DNA of 64,000 nucleotides from Aliikangiella sp. G2MR2-5 (GCF_015687155.1 NZ_JADPQF010000005.1:248001-312000), one strand, 5' to 3'. Positions 16,591 through 26,320 are shown, counted from the stretch's first letter. Numbers and translations: made by a program. Notes: generated by a model from the letters alone, not told the origin.

Positions 16591-18672
16591 ATGAACAACA
16601 ATAAGTCCGCATTTACTAAATCCTTTGAAGATGTCCAAGCACAAGAAGATATCTGGGTGGAAAAACGCCGCGAAGTTCTAGGCCAGGATAAAGAAGCTCC
16701 GCTTGTGGGGTTGGCTTTGTCAGGCGGTGGAATTCGATCCGCAACATTTAATTTGGGATTACTTCAAGCGTTATCAAGAACCAAGCTGCTAAGACAGGTT
16801 GACCTTTTGAGTTCAGTTTCAGGTGGGGGTTATATCGCCTCCTGTTTTAACTGGATTCGAAATCATGTTTCAGCGGCAGAAGCTTCAGATTTTACTGATA
16901 CGCCTGTCAACAAAGATACGGGCAATGGAGGAAAAGAAACTGTTCTGGATTGGCTACGCGGGCATGGAAACTATCTAATTGCTGGTAAAGGGTTTTCCTA
17001 TTGGCAATTAATTGCTTCTATTATTGCCGGTACTTTACTGAATCTGATTGTATTGGTGCCACTTTTTGTCTGGGTCATTTCAATACTCTCTGCAGACTGG
17101 AGTGCCAGCCTCGGTTGGCCTGTTTTTTTGATCGAGTCCAATCACCAATTGAAAGATACCCATGATGGATTCTTAGTGATTATGGGATTGGGACATCTTA
17201 GTTTATTGTTATACCTGGTTTGTGTTGTCGCCTTTGCATTAACTGGTTTGATTCCGTCTTTTCGACGACTTACCCAAAGCTACTTTTTTCGACGTAATAT
17301 GGGACGCCTGTTGAGTTACGGGTTCATTGCAACTCTTATCGGTTTAATTCCTGTTGTCGCAGGGCTTGAGCATTGGGTCCGAGCTAATTTTGAGGAAGAG
17401 TCTGCCGCAGAGTTTTCAAAACATTTGACTTATTTATTGCCAATTCTGACCGGACTTTTCTCTTTATTTCAAGCACGACCTTCAAAGCAGGCTACTGGAA
17501 GCAGTGGCGCTTTTGCGTCCCTGGGATTATTTCTTTTGATGTATGGTTTTTTTGTGCTCATTTATCACTGGATAAACAGTGATGGTTTAATTGAGCAGAA
17601 CTGGTTCTGGTACTGGTCAGGACTTTCGGTTTTGCTTGCGCTAACCAGTGATGTTAATGCGATATCCATGCATAGTTATTATAGGAGTCGATTAGCATTG
17701 GCTTACATGCCAGAAATTGAATCAAATAAGGGTGGAAAAACGGACCCGGTTTCAGCAATGGATTTCAAATTGGCCTCGATGTCTCCTGATTTTGGTGGCC
17801 CATTACCGATCGTTAACACGACTATCAACACATCCAGTTCAAAAAAACAGAAGCTGCGCAGTAGGGAAGGGGCTAATTTCATTCTGACGCCACTCTATTG
17901 CGGAGCTTCGAATACCGGTTTTCGAGCAACCGAAGATTTTGTTAATGGTGATATGGCTCTGTCTACTGCGTTTTCTGTTTCCGGAGCCGCAGTTGATCCA
18001 AATACCTATGCAACTAACTCAAGGCCGGTTGCTTTTCTTATGGCGCTATTGAATTTCAGGTTAGGTTATTGGACTGATAATCCTGATCCTGAAAAAAGTC
18101 CCAGAAAAGGTCGGGCAGCTTCCTGGTATCGCTTAATGTTGCGCGAAATGTTTGCCGTTGGTCTGAATGAACATAGTCCTCAGATTCATTTGTCTGACGG
18201 AGGACATTTCGAAAATCTTGGTCTTTATGAGTTATTAAGACGCCGCTGTCGATACATTATAGCAAGCGATGCAGGAGCAGACTTGAATAATACGCTTGCA
18301 GATTTGGGAAAAGCTATTCAAAGAGCAAGGGCTGATTTTGATGTGGAAATAGATATAGATGTATCGACAATCGAAGATGAACAGAATATTTGCGGATGTG
18401 CCTGCAGAATAGGAAATATTTATTATGCTGATGGTAGTCGAGGCCAGTTACTTTACGTAAAGTCCCAATTGCAAAAAGCCTTGTCTGCAGATGTTTATGC
18501 CTATTGGCGAAACAATCCAACCTTTCCGGATCAGTCAACAGCAGATCAATTTTTTGACGAATGGCAATTTGATAGCTATCGTCAATTAGGTAAGCAAATT
18601 GGTTTGTCGGTATTTCAAGAGCATCAGACTATTGCCGATGTGTTTGCCCATATGGACAGTAAAAAAACATAG
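16591..18672 (+). CDS. Patatin-like phospholipase with internal membrane domain
   Basis: 693 residues from ATG 16591, two bases after the preceding stop; a GTG at 16579 overlapping the upstream gene is an alternative. The patatin parts are split. The N-terminal part has oxyanion loop LALSGGGIRSATFNLG and nucleophile elbow S77 in LLSSVSGGGYIA; the catalytic Asp is D536 in HLSDGGHFENLGLYE. Residues about 138-360 form an insertion with some five or six membrane helices. This places the lipase active site next to the inner membrane. It should hydrolyse acyl esters of lipids. Linked with two di-heme cytochromes and a diguanylate cyclase, it suggests lipid or hydrophobic-polymer metabolism, but this is inference. 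Confidence 0.85.
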   Translation: MNNNKSAFTKSFEDVQAQEDIWVEKRREVLGQDKEAPLVGLALSGGGIRSATFNLGLLQALSRTKLLRQVDLLSSVSGGGYIASCFNWIRNHVSAAEASDFTDTPVNKDTGNGGKETVLDWLRGHGNYLIAGKGFSYWQLIASIIAGTLLNLIVLVPLFVWVISILSADWSASLGWPVFLIESNHQLKDTHDGFLVIMGLGHLSLLLYLVCVVAFALTGLIPSFRRLTQSYFFRRNMGRLLSYGFIATLIGLIPVVAGLEHWVRANFEEESAAEFSKHLTYLLPILTGLFSLFQARPSKQATGSSGAFASLGLFLLMYGFFVLIYHWINSDGLIEQNWFWYWSGLSVLLALTSDVNAISMHSYYRSRLALAYMPEIESNKGGKTDPVSAMDFKLASMSPDFGGPLPIVNTTINTSSSKKQKLRSREGANFILTPLYCGASNTGFRATEDFVNGDMALSTAFSVSGAAVDPNTYATNSRPVAFLMALLNFRLGYWTDNPDPEKSPRKGRAASWYRLMLREMFAVGLNEHSPQIHLSDGGHFENLGLYELLRRRCRYIIASDAGADLNNTLADLGKAIQRARADFDVEIDIDVSTIEDEQNICGCACRIGNIYYADGSRGQLLYVKSQLQKALSADVYAYWRNNPTFPDQSTADQFFDEWQFDSYRQLGKQIGLSVFQEHQTIADVFAHMDSKKT

Positions 18673-18702
18673 CTGGTCAAGCAACATAAGAGACAGTTTT
18701 AC

Positions 18703-20523
18703 ATGAAACTCTTTGATTCATTGAGTCGTTTTCCTCGCCACAAGCTGGCGATTCAAATTATAGCAGTTATCGTTATATTAGCTGTATTTACGCCTATAAT
18801 TATTGACTCAATGAATCATACAAATAATACCCAGACAGCATTGGTGGGTAATCTTGAAGACAACTCTGAAGACTCTCAAGAGCACAATGTCAACTCGATA
18901 CCGTCGGTTGATATTAGCAAGGTCGATTCGACGATTCGGCTGACCTCATTAATCGAAATATTTGAAGATACTACCGCTTCACTTGGTGTTGATGAGCTGG
19001 TGTTCTCAAATATTGAGCAATCCTTCGTTCGTTCAGCTGAAGAACACAATTATGGATTTTCAAAATCTGCATACTGGGTGCGTCTATCCATTGTTAATAG
19101 TGCTTCTGAAGCCCGAAAAGTTGTTTTAAGACAAGACTATCCTTTAATTGATTTTTTAGATTATTGGCAGATAACTGACAATGAAATTGTAAAACATATC
19201 GACACTGGTGATAAACGACCATTTGGCAGCAGAGAAATTGAACATAAAGATTTTCTTTTTTCGGTGATATTACCTGCCAAAAGCCAACAAACTATTTATC
19301 TCCGATATGAGTCCAGTGGTTCAATTAATATTGGATTGTCACTCAGTTCTATGGAACATTTGATGACTCAGTTTGCCAATGAACAACTAGCCTTTGGTGC
19401 TTATTATGGTGGTGTGCTTGTGCTGGCGGTGTATAACATGTTTCTTTTTTTTGCTGCCAAAGTGAGAGCATTTACTCATTACCTTTGGTATCTGATAAGT
19501 TACGGTCTTTACATGTCCACCCATAACGGTTTTGCTTTTCAATTTTTGTGGCCGGATAATCCATGGCTTGCGAATCAAAGTTTACTTTTTTCTTTGGCTT
19601 TGTCTTTGTATTGGGGGATAAGGTTTGCCAGAGAAATACTGGCTAGTAATATTTATGCGGCAAGACTCGACAAACTCGGGAATGGTATACAAGTTGTCGC
19701 CATTTTTCTATTTGCAGGTTGTTTCGTTCTTCCCTATCCGGTAATGGTAAAACTTTTATCATTACTGACTATAGTTGTCTGTGTCGTGATTATGCTTATG
19801 GGATTTGTTTCATTGTTTGCAAATTATAAGCCTGCTATATTTTTCATGATTGCCTGGAGCACCTTTTTAATTGCCGTACTGGTTTATATGCTGAAAACTT
19901 TTGGTGTTCTTCCCCATAATGGCTTTACTCAAAACGCATTTCAGATTGCAGCGCTTATTGAAATGACACTACTATCAATCGCTCTATCTCATCATTTTAG
20001 CGAACTTAAGAAGAAATCTTATACAGATTCGCTAACTTTTCTATATAACAGACGACACTTCGATGACAAGTTTGAAAAGGAGTTTTCTCTTGCTTGTTAT
20101 CATGGAAGTGAGCTTTCATTGCTGATGATGGATATCGACCACTTTAAAAAATTTAATGATACCTATGGTCATTCTGAGGGAGACAGAGTCATCAAATTTG
20201 TTGCCCGGTCACTGAAAAATAATGTCCGTCAGCCTTTGATTCCATGCCGATACGGTGGCGAAGAATTTGCCGTCATTCTACCCAGAACAGATAAGAAATC
20301 TGCAGCGGTATTAGCAGAGAGAATTAGAAAAGTTATTGAAGAAAATTCGCTCAAAAGCAAGCCGATTACAGTCAGTATTGGTGTCGCAAGTATTCACGAT
20401 GAACTTTCATCGGGAGAAGTGCTTGGCTCCCCCAAACATTTGTTTACTTGTGCGGACAAGGCATTGTATCAAGCTAAAGAACAGGGGCGAAACAGGGTTG
20501 TGAGTTGGAGCCAAAAGAGTTGA
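18703..20523 (+). CDS. 7TMR-DISM diguanylate cyclase
   Basis: 606 residues. An N-terminal membrane helix (about 18-36) is followed by a periplasmic 7TMR-DISM sensor domain (residues about 65-220, with SAYWVRLSIVN), seven membrane helices (about 225-430), and a C-terminal GGDEF domain. The active-site motif is GGEEF at 518-522, with DIDHFKKFNDTYGH upstream, so it should make c-di-GMP. The product-inhibition site RxxD is lost (R509-Q-P-L512). The periplasmic domain of this family binds carbohydrate or other small ligands. It starts 30 bp after the patatin gene, in the same direction, and may report on the substrate of the cytochrome-lipase cluster. Confidence 0.88.
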   Translation: MKLFDSLSRFPRHKLAIQIIAVIVILAVFTPIIIDSMNHTNNTQTALVGNLEDNSEDSQEHNVNSIPSVDISKVDSTIRLTSLIEIFEDTTASLGVDELVFSNIEQSFVRSAEEHNYGFSKSAYWVRLSIVNSASEARKVVLRQDYPLIDFLDYWQITDNEIVKHIDTGDKRPFGSREIEHKDFLFSVILPAKSQQTIYLRYESSGSINIGLSLSSMEHLMTQFANEQLAFGAYYGGVLVLAVYNMFLFFAAKVRAFTHYLWYLISYGLYMSTHNGFAFQFLWPDNPWLANQSLLFSLALSLYWGIRFAREILASNIYAARLDKLGNGIQVVAIFLFAGCFVLPYPVMVKLLSLLTIVVCVVIMLMGFVSLFANYKPAIFFMIAWSTFLIAVLVYMLKTFGVLPHNGFTQNAFQIAALIEMTLLSIALSHHFSELKKKSYTDSLTFLYNRRHFDDKFEKEFSLACYHGSELSLLMMDIDHFKKFNDTYGHSEGDRVIKFVARSLKNNVRQPLIPCRYGGEEFAVILPRTDKKSAAVLAERIRKVIEENSLKSKPITVSIGVASIHDELSSGEVLGSPKHLFTCADKALYQAKEQGRNRVVSWSQKS

Positions 20524-20583
20524 AATTTTTAGCCAACTATATCTGCACTGATAAGACGGTGTGATGAATTTAAAACTGCTCAT

Positions 20584-22659
20584 CTATCTCCAGCGGTAGA
20601 GTAGGCCCAGGTAAACTGAACGCGGGTCACCCGATGGAAGCCTTTCAGACTCCCAGTTACCTTGCCAGATAGAATAGGAATACTCGGTATTAAAAAGGTT
20701 ATGAGCTTGTAGATAAAGCTGAATTTTCTGGGTGAGTTGATATTGTGAATAAACATTAATTAAGTGATAAGCTCCTTCACCATTCCACTCTCCATTATAA
20801 ATAGAGTTAATGTTTAAACTGAATTGATCGTTGAATTGCATCGAAATTCCGGAAGCATGAATGCTTCTGATTGTTTCTCCTTGAATGTCTGCGCCTGTTT
20901 CTCTATCTGTCACTTTAAACAGTTCCGAGCCACGAATATAGAATTGGGTATTCCCGGAAATAATATAGGAAAAGTCATATTCCAGCCCTTGCGTTCGTTT
21001 ACCTTCGACATTGGTATAAGTTGGAACTTCAAATCCAACTTCTGGATCAATTATGGGACGAGTTGTTATTTCGTTGTCAGTTTCATTCCAGAAATAGCTT
21101 ACGTTGAGTGCATATCGGTCGCCTTTGTATACTAATGCAACATCGAGTCCTTGTAGCGTTTCGAAGTCGAGTTGTGCATTTCCTTTGATGACTGGAGTTG
21201 CGCTAACATTATATTCATTTAAGTTAGCTGAACGATAAGCCGTCCCCCAAAGTATCTTTAAAGTTGTAGAACTATTCAAAGCCGCAATGCTACCTATTCT
21301 GTAGTCAAAATGACTTCCCGACTGTTCATTGTCTGTATATCTTAAACCCAAAACACCATTGGTATTTTGATTAAACTGGTATTTTGTATTGGCGTAAAGT
21401 GCGCTATCGCTATTATCAGTATCTGTGGGAATTAATTCGAAATTTGCATTTATGCCCGTTATTTCTGGTGCAAACCAGTAGCTGGATGTTTCTCCTGTTT
21501 CGAAGCTCACCCGATCACCATGGTATTGATCATGCATTATTCCTGCGATTAGTTCCCAGTATTGATCGTGGTAATCAAATATTGCTTCAACTCCAAATTT
21601 CTTGCCACGCCATGATCCTGTTGCTTCCCTGCTACTATCCGCTAGTCCGACGTCGAGTTCCTGATAATTACCAACGGTATAGTCATACCTGTAACTATCA
21701 TAGCGAGCAACAAAACGAAGTTTCGAGTTTTCATTTAGTAGATAGTTATATCGAAAGTCGAGTGCGGCTATGTCAATTTCAAAAGGAGAGCCGCGAAAAT
21801 ACAAAGAGGGTGATATTCCCTGTTTTTGTTCCCTGTCTTGAGCGAATAAACTTAAGTCAACGGTGAAGTTCCCATTATTCAACTGAGCAAACAAACTGGT
21901 ATGTTCTTCTCCCAGGCTAATATCGCCACCATTACCCGAATAAACTTCTTCATTTTCTTTAAAGCTGAAAAAGCTGTCATCTTCATCAGCTAATATTTTC
22001 TGAGCATAGCCATCGGTAGACTTTGCTTCAAATGCGAAGAACAAGCTATTATTTTCTGAGTTTAGCTGACTATCCAATTTGACGATAGTTGTGCCATGGC
22101 TTCCTCGCTCGAGTGCTGCATGAGTGCGAGAATCTTTTTCCGTTTTGGTAATGATATTAATAACGCCTGTTAGAGCATTGGTTCCATAGAGAACTGATAC
22201 GGGACCGCGCACAACTTCCAGTCTCTCTACTGCGTCAAGCGGGATCATGTCACTGAAAAATGTTGTATTCAAGGTATGGTATGAGGGATGACCGTTAATT
22301 AGAAACAATATTTTGGTGTTATAGTCTTCGGCCAGATTACCCCTAATCGAAAATTGGTCTGTCAGATTAAAGTAATTGTTGAAAGTGAAAAGTCCGGGAA
22401 TAGTTTTCAATACGTCAGTAATATTTTTAGCGCCAAGCTTACGAATTTGTCTTTGACTGATAACCGTGGCTATCCCCGGTGCAAAGTCCAGGCTTTCCTT
22501 TTTTCTGGATACGCCTGAAACTTCGGCTTTTAAGAGTTCCTCCAGAGAAAGATTGAGAAGGGTTTCGACAATGTCTTCTTTTTCCGCTGCATTGCACTGA
22601 AAGACAGCGCTGAAAATTACTGCCGAAATAGTTATTGATTTTATTATTGGTAGACGCAT
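20584..22659 (-). CDS. TonB-dependent outer-membrane receptor
   Basis: 691 residues with a signal peptide ending near FQCNAAEK. A short segment LNLSLEELLKAEVSGVSRKKES, typical of a subgroup of receptors, precedes the plug domain (QIRKLGAKNITDVLKTIPGLF, FSIRGNLAEDYNTKILFLINGHP, LDAVERLEVVRGPVSVLYGTNALTGVINIITK). The remainder is a 22-strand barrel with the aromatic C-terminus YLGLLYRWR. It imports a scarce ligand such as a siderophore, cobalamin or a carbohydrate, powered by TonB. The substrate is not evident. It lies convergent to the diguanylate cyclase gene, 60 bp apart. Confidence 0.9.
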   Translation of the reverse strand: MRLPIIKSITISAVIFSAVFQCNAAEKEDIVETLLNLSLEELLKAEVSGVSRKKESLDFAPGIATVISQRQIRKLGAKNITDVLKTIPGLFTFNNYFNLTDQFSIRGNLAEDYNTKILFLINGHPSYHTLNTTFFSDMIPLDAVERLEVVRGPVSVLYGTNALTGVINIITKTEKDSRTHAALERGSHGTTIVKLDSQLNSENNSLFFAFEAKSTDGYAQKILADEDDSFFSFKENEEVYSGNGGDISLGEEHTSLFAQLNNGNFTVDLSLFAQDREQKQGISPSLYFRGSPFEIDIAALDFRYNYLLNENSKLRFVARYDSYRYDYTVGNYQELDVGLADSSREATGSWRGKKFGVEAIFDYHDQYWELIAGIMHDQYHGDRVSFETGETSSYWFAPEITGINANFELIPTDTDNSDSALYANTKYQFNQNTNGVLGLRYTDNEQSGSHFDYRIGSIAALNSSTTLKILWGTAYRSANLNEYNVSATPVIKGNAQLDFETLQGLDVALVYKGDRYALNVSYFWNETDNEITTRPIIDPEVGFEVPTYTNVEGKRTQGLEYDFSYIISGNTQFYIRGSELFKVTDRETGADIQGETIRSIHASGISMQFNDQFSLNINSIYNGEWNGEGAYHLINVYSQYQLTQKIQLYLQAHNLFNTEYSYSIWQGNWESERLPSGDPRSVYLGLLYRWR

Positions 22660-22737
22660 AGATAGTACTTAACATGGCGATATAGACCATAAGACTAGTA
22701 TAGCCTATATCTTTAAGACTCGTTGCCAAAGCGCAAA

Positions 22738-23223
22738 TTAACTTTCGCTGAGCATAGCTTTGCCATGTGCCAGATAGTAATTTAATAACTTTTCTACCTT
22801 CGTTATCTGCTCGTCAAAGTCTGCTTGAGTGATTGATTTAACCAGCACATTTCCCTGTTCGTTTAGTGCGGTGATTTGTTGACTCCAAAGTATTTCTGTG
22901 AACCCATCATTTGACTGTATGTTGAGATCGTATTTAATACTACGAAACTCATTAATTCTTATGAATTGAATTTTTCTATTGGGTAAGAACTCGCTAATTA
23001 CCCAGGTATCAAGCGCATGATCTTTTTCAAATTCAGTAGTAAAGACACAACCTAGCTCCGCAATGCCTGATTGAGAGTAGATTAGTCGGCAATCCCAATG
23101 AGGAATCCAGTCAAACTCTCTGGCAGGACAAAGCAATGGAAAAACCTGTTCAACTGGAAAATCACTTCGACTTGTGGCAGCCAGCTCTATTCGGATAGCC
23201 TTAAATTTGGATGTGCCGGTCAT
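22738..23223 (-). CDS. SRPBCC-fold protein
   Basis: 161 residues. The pattern of an N-terminal strand (FKAIRIELAATSRSDFPVEQVFPLLCPAREFDWIPHWDCRLIYSQSG), a long curved sheet and a C-terminal helix (ITKVEKLLNYYLAHGKAML) matches the START/Bet v 1-like SRPBCC superfamily, which binds hydrophobic small molecules in a deep cavity. Its ligand is unknown. It lies just upstream of the TonB receptor gene on the same strand, 78 bp apart, so the two could be co-transcribed. Confidence 0.65.
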   Translation of the reverse strand: MTGTSKFKAIRIELAATSRSDFPVEQVFPLLCPAREFDWIPHWDCRLIYSQSGIAELGCVFTTEFEKDHALDTWVISEFLPNRKIQFIRINEFRSIKYDLNIQSNDGFTEILWSQQITALNEQGNVLVKSITQADFDEQITKVEKLLNYYLAHGKAMLSES

Positions 23224-23382
23224 TATTTAAATCCTCATCTATTTATGACTGATACCAGCTAATGATTACGGATAGCAATAGCTGGACTTACTAATATTGC
23301 GACTCAAACGATTTCAGTGGAACAAAGCCTAAACTATAAACTAGTAGACAGGTAAAGCATCTGTTTTGATAATTCTATTGAA

Positions 23383-24291
23383 TTATCCGAGAACATCCTT
23401 AAGTGCAGAATTTAGTTCGGGATAGTGAAATTCAAATCCGTAATTGAGTAGCTTTTGTGGGATCACCCTCTGGCCTTTGGTTAACAGGCGAGACATTTCT
23501 CCCAAAGTTACCGTCAATAATCGTTCCGGAGCTCTAAACAGACAGGGGCGGCCAAGAGTCTGGGCCAGTGAGTGGGAAAACTCGAGATTTGTCACCGGAT
23601 TGGGGGCTGTCAGGTTGAAAATACCCTCAGGTTGAAGGTTGCTATTCTCAGAAAGGAGAAATATGAGAGCATTAACCATGTCATCGATGTGAATCCAGGA
23701 CATATATTGTTTGCCGCTGGCGATACTGGCACCCAGGCCAAGTTTGAAAGGTAGTTTTAGTTTTTTTAAGAAACCTCCATCAGGACTAAGCACCAGACCG
23801 GTTCGGCTAATACAGACTCTTACTCCCATACCGACGGCTTTTAATGCAGAACGTTCCCAGGCGTCACAGAGGTGATGGGTGTATTCAGGTTGAGGCTTAC
23901 TGTCTTCGTCCAGTTCTCGATCCTCTCCATCGCCATACCAACCCACTGCAGAGCCACTAATCAAGGTTTTGGGTCGGTGTTTTCTCTCAGAAATCCAGCG
24001 CACCAGGCTGTTGGTTAAATCAATCCGACTTTGCCAGAGTTCCAGCTTCCTCGATGCAGACCAGGGTTTATCAGCTATAGGAGCTCCTGCCAGGTTTACT
24101 ACGTATTCGCACGCCTCCTCTTCGGGAAATTGGTTTAACCTCTCTATGTATCTAACTGAGCCAGCCCATGTGGGAGATATTTTGGACCCGTTACGCGTTA
24201 GCACAGTAATTCGACTGGAAGAGGCTAGCAGCTTTTCGATCAAAGCTCTGCCAATAAGACCGGTTCCGCCTGTTACTAAATAGCTAGCCAT
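23383..24291 (-). CDS. TIGR01777-family NAD(P)-dependent epimerase-like protein
   Basis: 302 residues. Rossmann-fold start ASYLVTGGTGLIGRALIEKLL, then EYVVNLAGAPIADKPWS, the family-typical SGSAVGWYGDGEDRELDE and WERSAL, SRTGLVLSPDGG, and the C-terminal DUF1731 segment ending with LNYGFEFHYPELNSALKDVL. These features define the YfcH/TIGR01777 group of extended short-chain dehydrogenases. The physiological substrate is not known. Length is normal (about 300). Confidence 0.9.
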   Translation of the reverse strand: MASYLVTGGTGLIGRALIEKLLASSSRITVLTRNGSKISPTWAGSVRYIERLNQFPEEEACEYVVNLAGAPIADKPWSASRKLELWQSRIDLTNSLVRWISERKHRPKTLISGSAVGWYGDGEDRELDEDSKPQPEYTHHLCDAWERSALKAVGMGVRVCISRTGLVLSPDGGFLKKLKLPFKLGLGASIASGKQYMSWIHIDDMVNALIFLLSENSNLQPEGIFNLTAPNPVTNLEFSHSLAQTLGRPCLFRAPERLLTVTLGEMSRLLTKGQRVIPQKLLNYGFEFHYPELNSALKDVLG

Positions 24292-24742
24292 AAGTGTTAA
24301 ATTGATGTTGATTGCATGTATTTAAAGAACTTTCTCAAACCTGAATCGAATATACTGAATATAGCTCAACTGAGTGAAACGACCCGGTAAAATAGATAGA
24401 AAGTAACGGCTTTAGTCTTTGAAAAGTTCTAGAATTTATACCTAAAATACCAAATATCTAAAAATATTGTCATTTTTAACGTTGCCATAAACCTTAAATC
24501 ATTTCCTTACAGGCTGAATCCGGCGGAAATTGTACGCTTATTGAGTAATGCCTGGCTTAGCAAGCAATTAATTATTGTGGGCTTTCCTCGCGATATTCTG
24601 GCGCAAAATAGAGCTAAAGAAACTAACAATTATTAGTAAATTCGCCCTTATACTGAAAAAGGCTATAAAAATCCCAGTTTGTGGTGATCTTTACTAGCTT
24701 TTTGGGGTGGATTTTTATATGATGCGGCCCGAATTTTAAGCA
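24292..24742. other. Intergenic, nothing firm
   Basis: 451 bases separating two divergent genes. AT-rich; I see no gene, strong hairpin or consensus promoter with correct spacing. Confidence 0.4.
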
Positions 24743-25543
24743 GTGACGGAGAAACAATTGGAAAGAGATGATTTTGAGCTTCAACTGAAAGTCTGGAAAG
24801 ACCTGGCTATCAGCAAGCAAGTTTTAATGCAAACAGCAGCAAAGTCCCTGGGATTAGCGGCCGAATGTACCACTGAAGAGCTGGAGTCGGCATTAAATAC
24901 GACTATTCAACAGGTTAAAGGGCTAGAGCAAGAGCTTAATGAAGTTAGAGAGCGCTCAGCTGCAGAGATCGAACGTCTGAAAAATGATGTAGAACAGCGT
25001 GATAAAGATATCAAGAAACTTACCGCTGAAAAAGAAGAAGCGTTGTCTGGTAAAGAAGCGGCAGAAAACCGTGCTGAGGTTGGTCGTGCGACAAATGCTG
25101 AAGAATTGAAGAAGATGAAAGCTCAGGTTGCTGAAAAAGACCGAGAGCTGAAAAAGATTACTAAAACTTTGGCTGACACACCTGAAAATGTGGTTAAGAA
25201 GCTAAAAGCGCTTAAGAAAGAAAAAATGGACGAAGCTAACTTGCGCAAGAAGGCAGAAGAAAATGCCAGAAAACAGCGTAAGGAGAAGCAGGACAAAGAG
25301 CAAGAGTTGAAAGATACTGCTGCTCTTATCGAAGAAGCTGGCAAATATGCCGCTGAAATTCGAGAGCTTCATAAATTGGCCAATGAGCAGTTTGACCAGT
25401 TAGCTGAAGGTGCTGAGGACAAGAAGTCTCTAACTCAGGTGCCAGCGCTTAACGAACAATTGCTTGAAGCCTTGGAAGCAAAAGTTGAAGGTGCTGAAAA
25501 AGCCGACGACAAAGCGGACAAGAAAAAAAGTAAGAAGAAATAA
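24743..25543 (+). CDS. Coiled-coil protein of unknown function
   Basis: 266 residues from GTG 24743; a TTG at 24758 has a better ribosome site (GGAG six bases upstream) and may be the true start. Residues about 5-40 (DDFELQLKVWKDLAISKQVLMQTAAKSLGL) look globular. Residues about 50-225 are a nearly continuous, highly charged coiled coil rich in Lys, Glu and Ala. The tail ends in a lysine-rich stretch (DKADKKKSKKK). No signal peptide or membrane helix, so cytoplasmic. The basic tail could contact nucleic acid or acidic partners. I do not recognise a characterised family. It is monocistronic with a strong terminator. Confidence 0.8.
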   Translation: MTEKQLERDDFELQLKVWKDLAISKQVLMQTAAKSLGLAAECTTEELESALNTTIQQVKGLEQELNEVRERSAAEIERLKNDVEQRDKDIKKLTAEKEEALSGKEAAENRAEVGRATNAEELKKMKAQVAEKDRELKKITKTLADTPENVVKKLKALKKEKMDEANLRKKAEENARKQRKEKQDKEQELKDTAALIEEAGKYAAEIRELHKLANEQFDQLAEGAEDKKSLTQVPALNEQLLEALEAKVEGAEKADDKADKKKSKKK

Positions 25544-25567
25544 TCTTCTAAAAAACTGCTAAATTCT

Positions 25568-25603
25568 AAAAAAGCCGATAAGTGAAATCTTATCGGCTTT
25601 TTT
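25568..25603 (+). terminator. Strong intrinsic terminator
   Basis: Perfect 9-bp stem GCCGATAAG (25574-25582) / CTTATCGGC (25589-25597), 6-nt loop, six Ts after and six As before. It ends the coiled-coil gene and could act on both strands. Confidence 0.9.
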
Positions 25604-25720
25604 ATAGTTAAAACATGGGGCTGATAGACGAAAGAGATTGCTCATATTCTGAACTCAGGCTTGAACAGAAAAAATTAATTTCTTTCCCATAGTTAGTAAA
25701 TAGTAGTAAGCCCAAAAAAC

Positions 25721-26320
25721 TTATTTGTTAGTACTCATTTTCCCAGCACCTACTAGCATGGCAAATAGTCGGATCCCTACCGAAATAAGAATTAGCATAC
25801 TGGTTGCCGAAACGTCTGGCATAGTTTTTAATTGGCTGATATCCTTCTGCACAATAGTTGTCTGGTGAGAGCTTGAAAGCTGTTTTGACAGACGAGAAAA
25901 GTTCTGCTTAAGCAACTTATCAAATGATTCAATCTCTCCTGAAAGCATATCCAGAAGCTCTACCTCATTTTTTCCTTCCGTTGGAAGCTTTCTCATATCA
26001 GCATTAATTGCATCAACTATTTTCCTCCACTCTTTGGCAAGAAAGGTTTCTAGTGAAGAAAGTGTACCTAACTTGCTATTAATCGATTGATTCACTCGAA
26101 AGGCATTATGGCCGTGAGTACCTGTAGCCATCGCTTTGCCGAAGTGCTGAACGTTTTGTTTAGCAGTATTTAAGTTACGGCTGATTAAGGTAAGTTGATC
26201 GGAAGTGCTTGCCAGAATTTGATTCCAGTTTGGATTTTTGTCTTTGTTTTTAATCGCCATCACTGCAGAGTTGACGAGCCGGGTCACTTGTTGTTTGGTA
26301 GCAGTTTCGTTGATTGACAT
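25721..26320 (-). CDS. Unknown protein with C-terminal membrane helix
   Basis: 199 residues, starting MSINETATKQQVTRLVNSAVM. The body is predicted helical with many Gln, Asn and Ser and repeated heptad-like spacing (SFDKLLKQNFSRLSKQLSS). A single hydrophobic segment near the end (SMLILISVGIRLFAMLVGAG) suggests a tail-anchored inner-membrane protein. No known domain is recognised. It is convergent to the coiled-coil gene and separated from the ABC transporter genes by about 200 bp. Confidence 0.7.
   Translation of the reverse strand: MSINETATKQQVTRLVNSAVMAIKNKDKNPNWNQILASTSDQLTLISRNLNTAKQNVQHFGKAMATGTHGHNAFRVNQSINSKLGTLSSLETFLAKEWRKIVDAINADMRKLPTEGKNEVELLDMLSGEIESFDKLLKQNFSRLSKQLSSSHQTTIVQKDISQLKTMPDVSATSMLILISVGIRLFAMLVGAGKMSTNK

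Noticed and set aside
16807-16830. Patatin nucleophile elbow lacking the first Gly of GxSxG
   Set aside because: SVSGG is the usual form in the larger membrane patatin-like subfamily, so not a loss of function.
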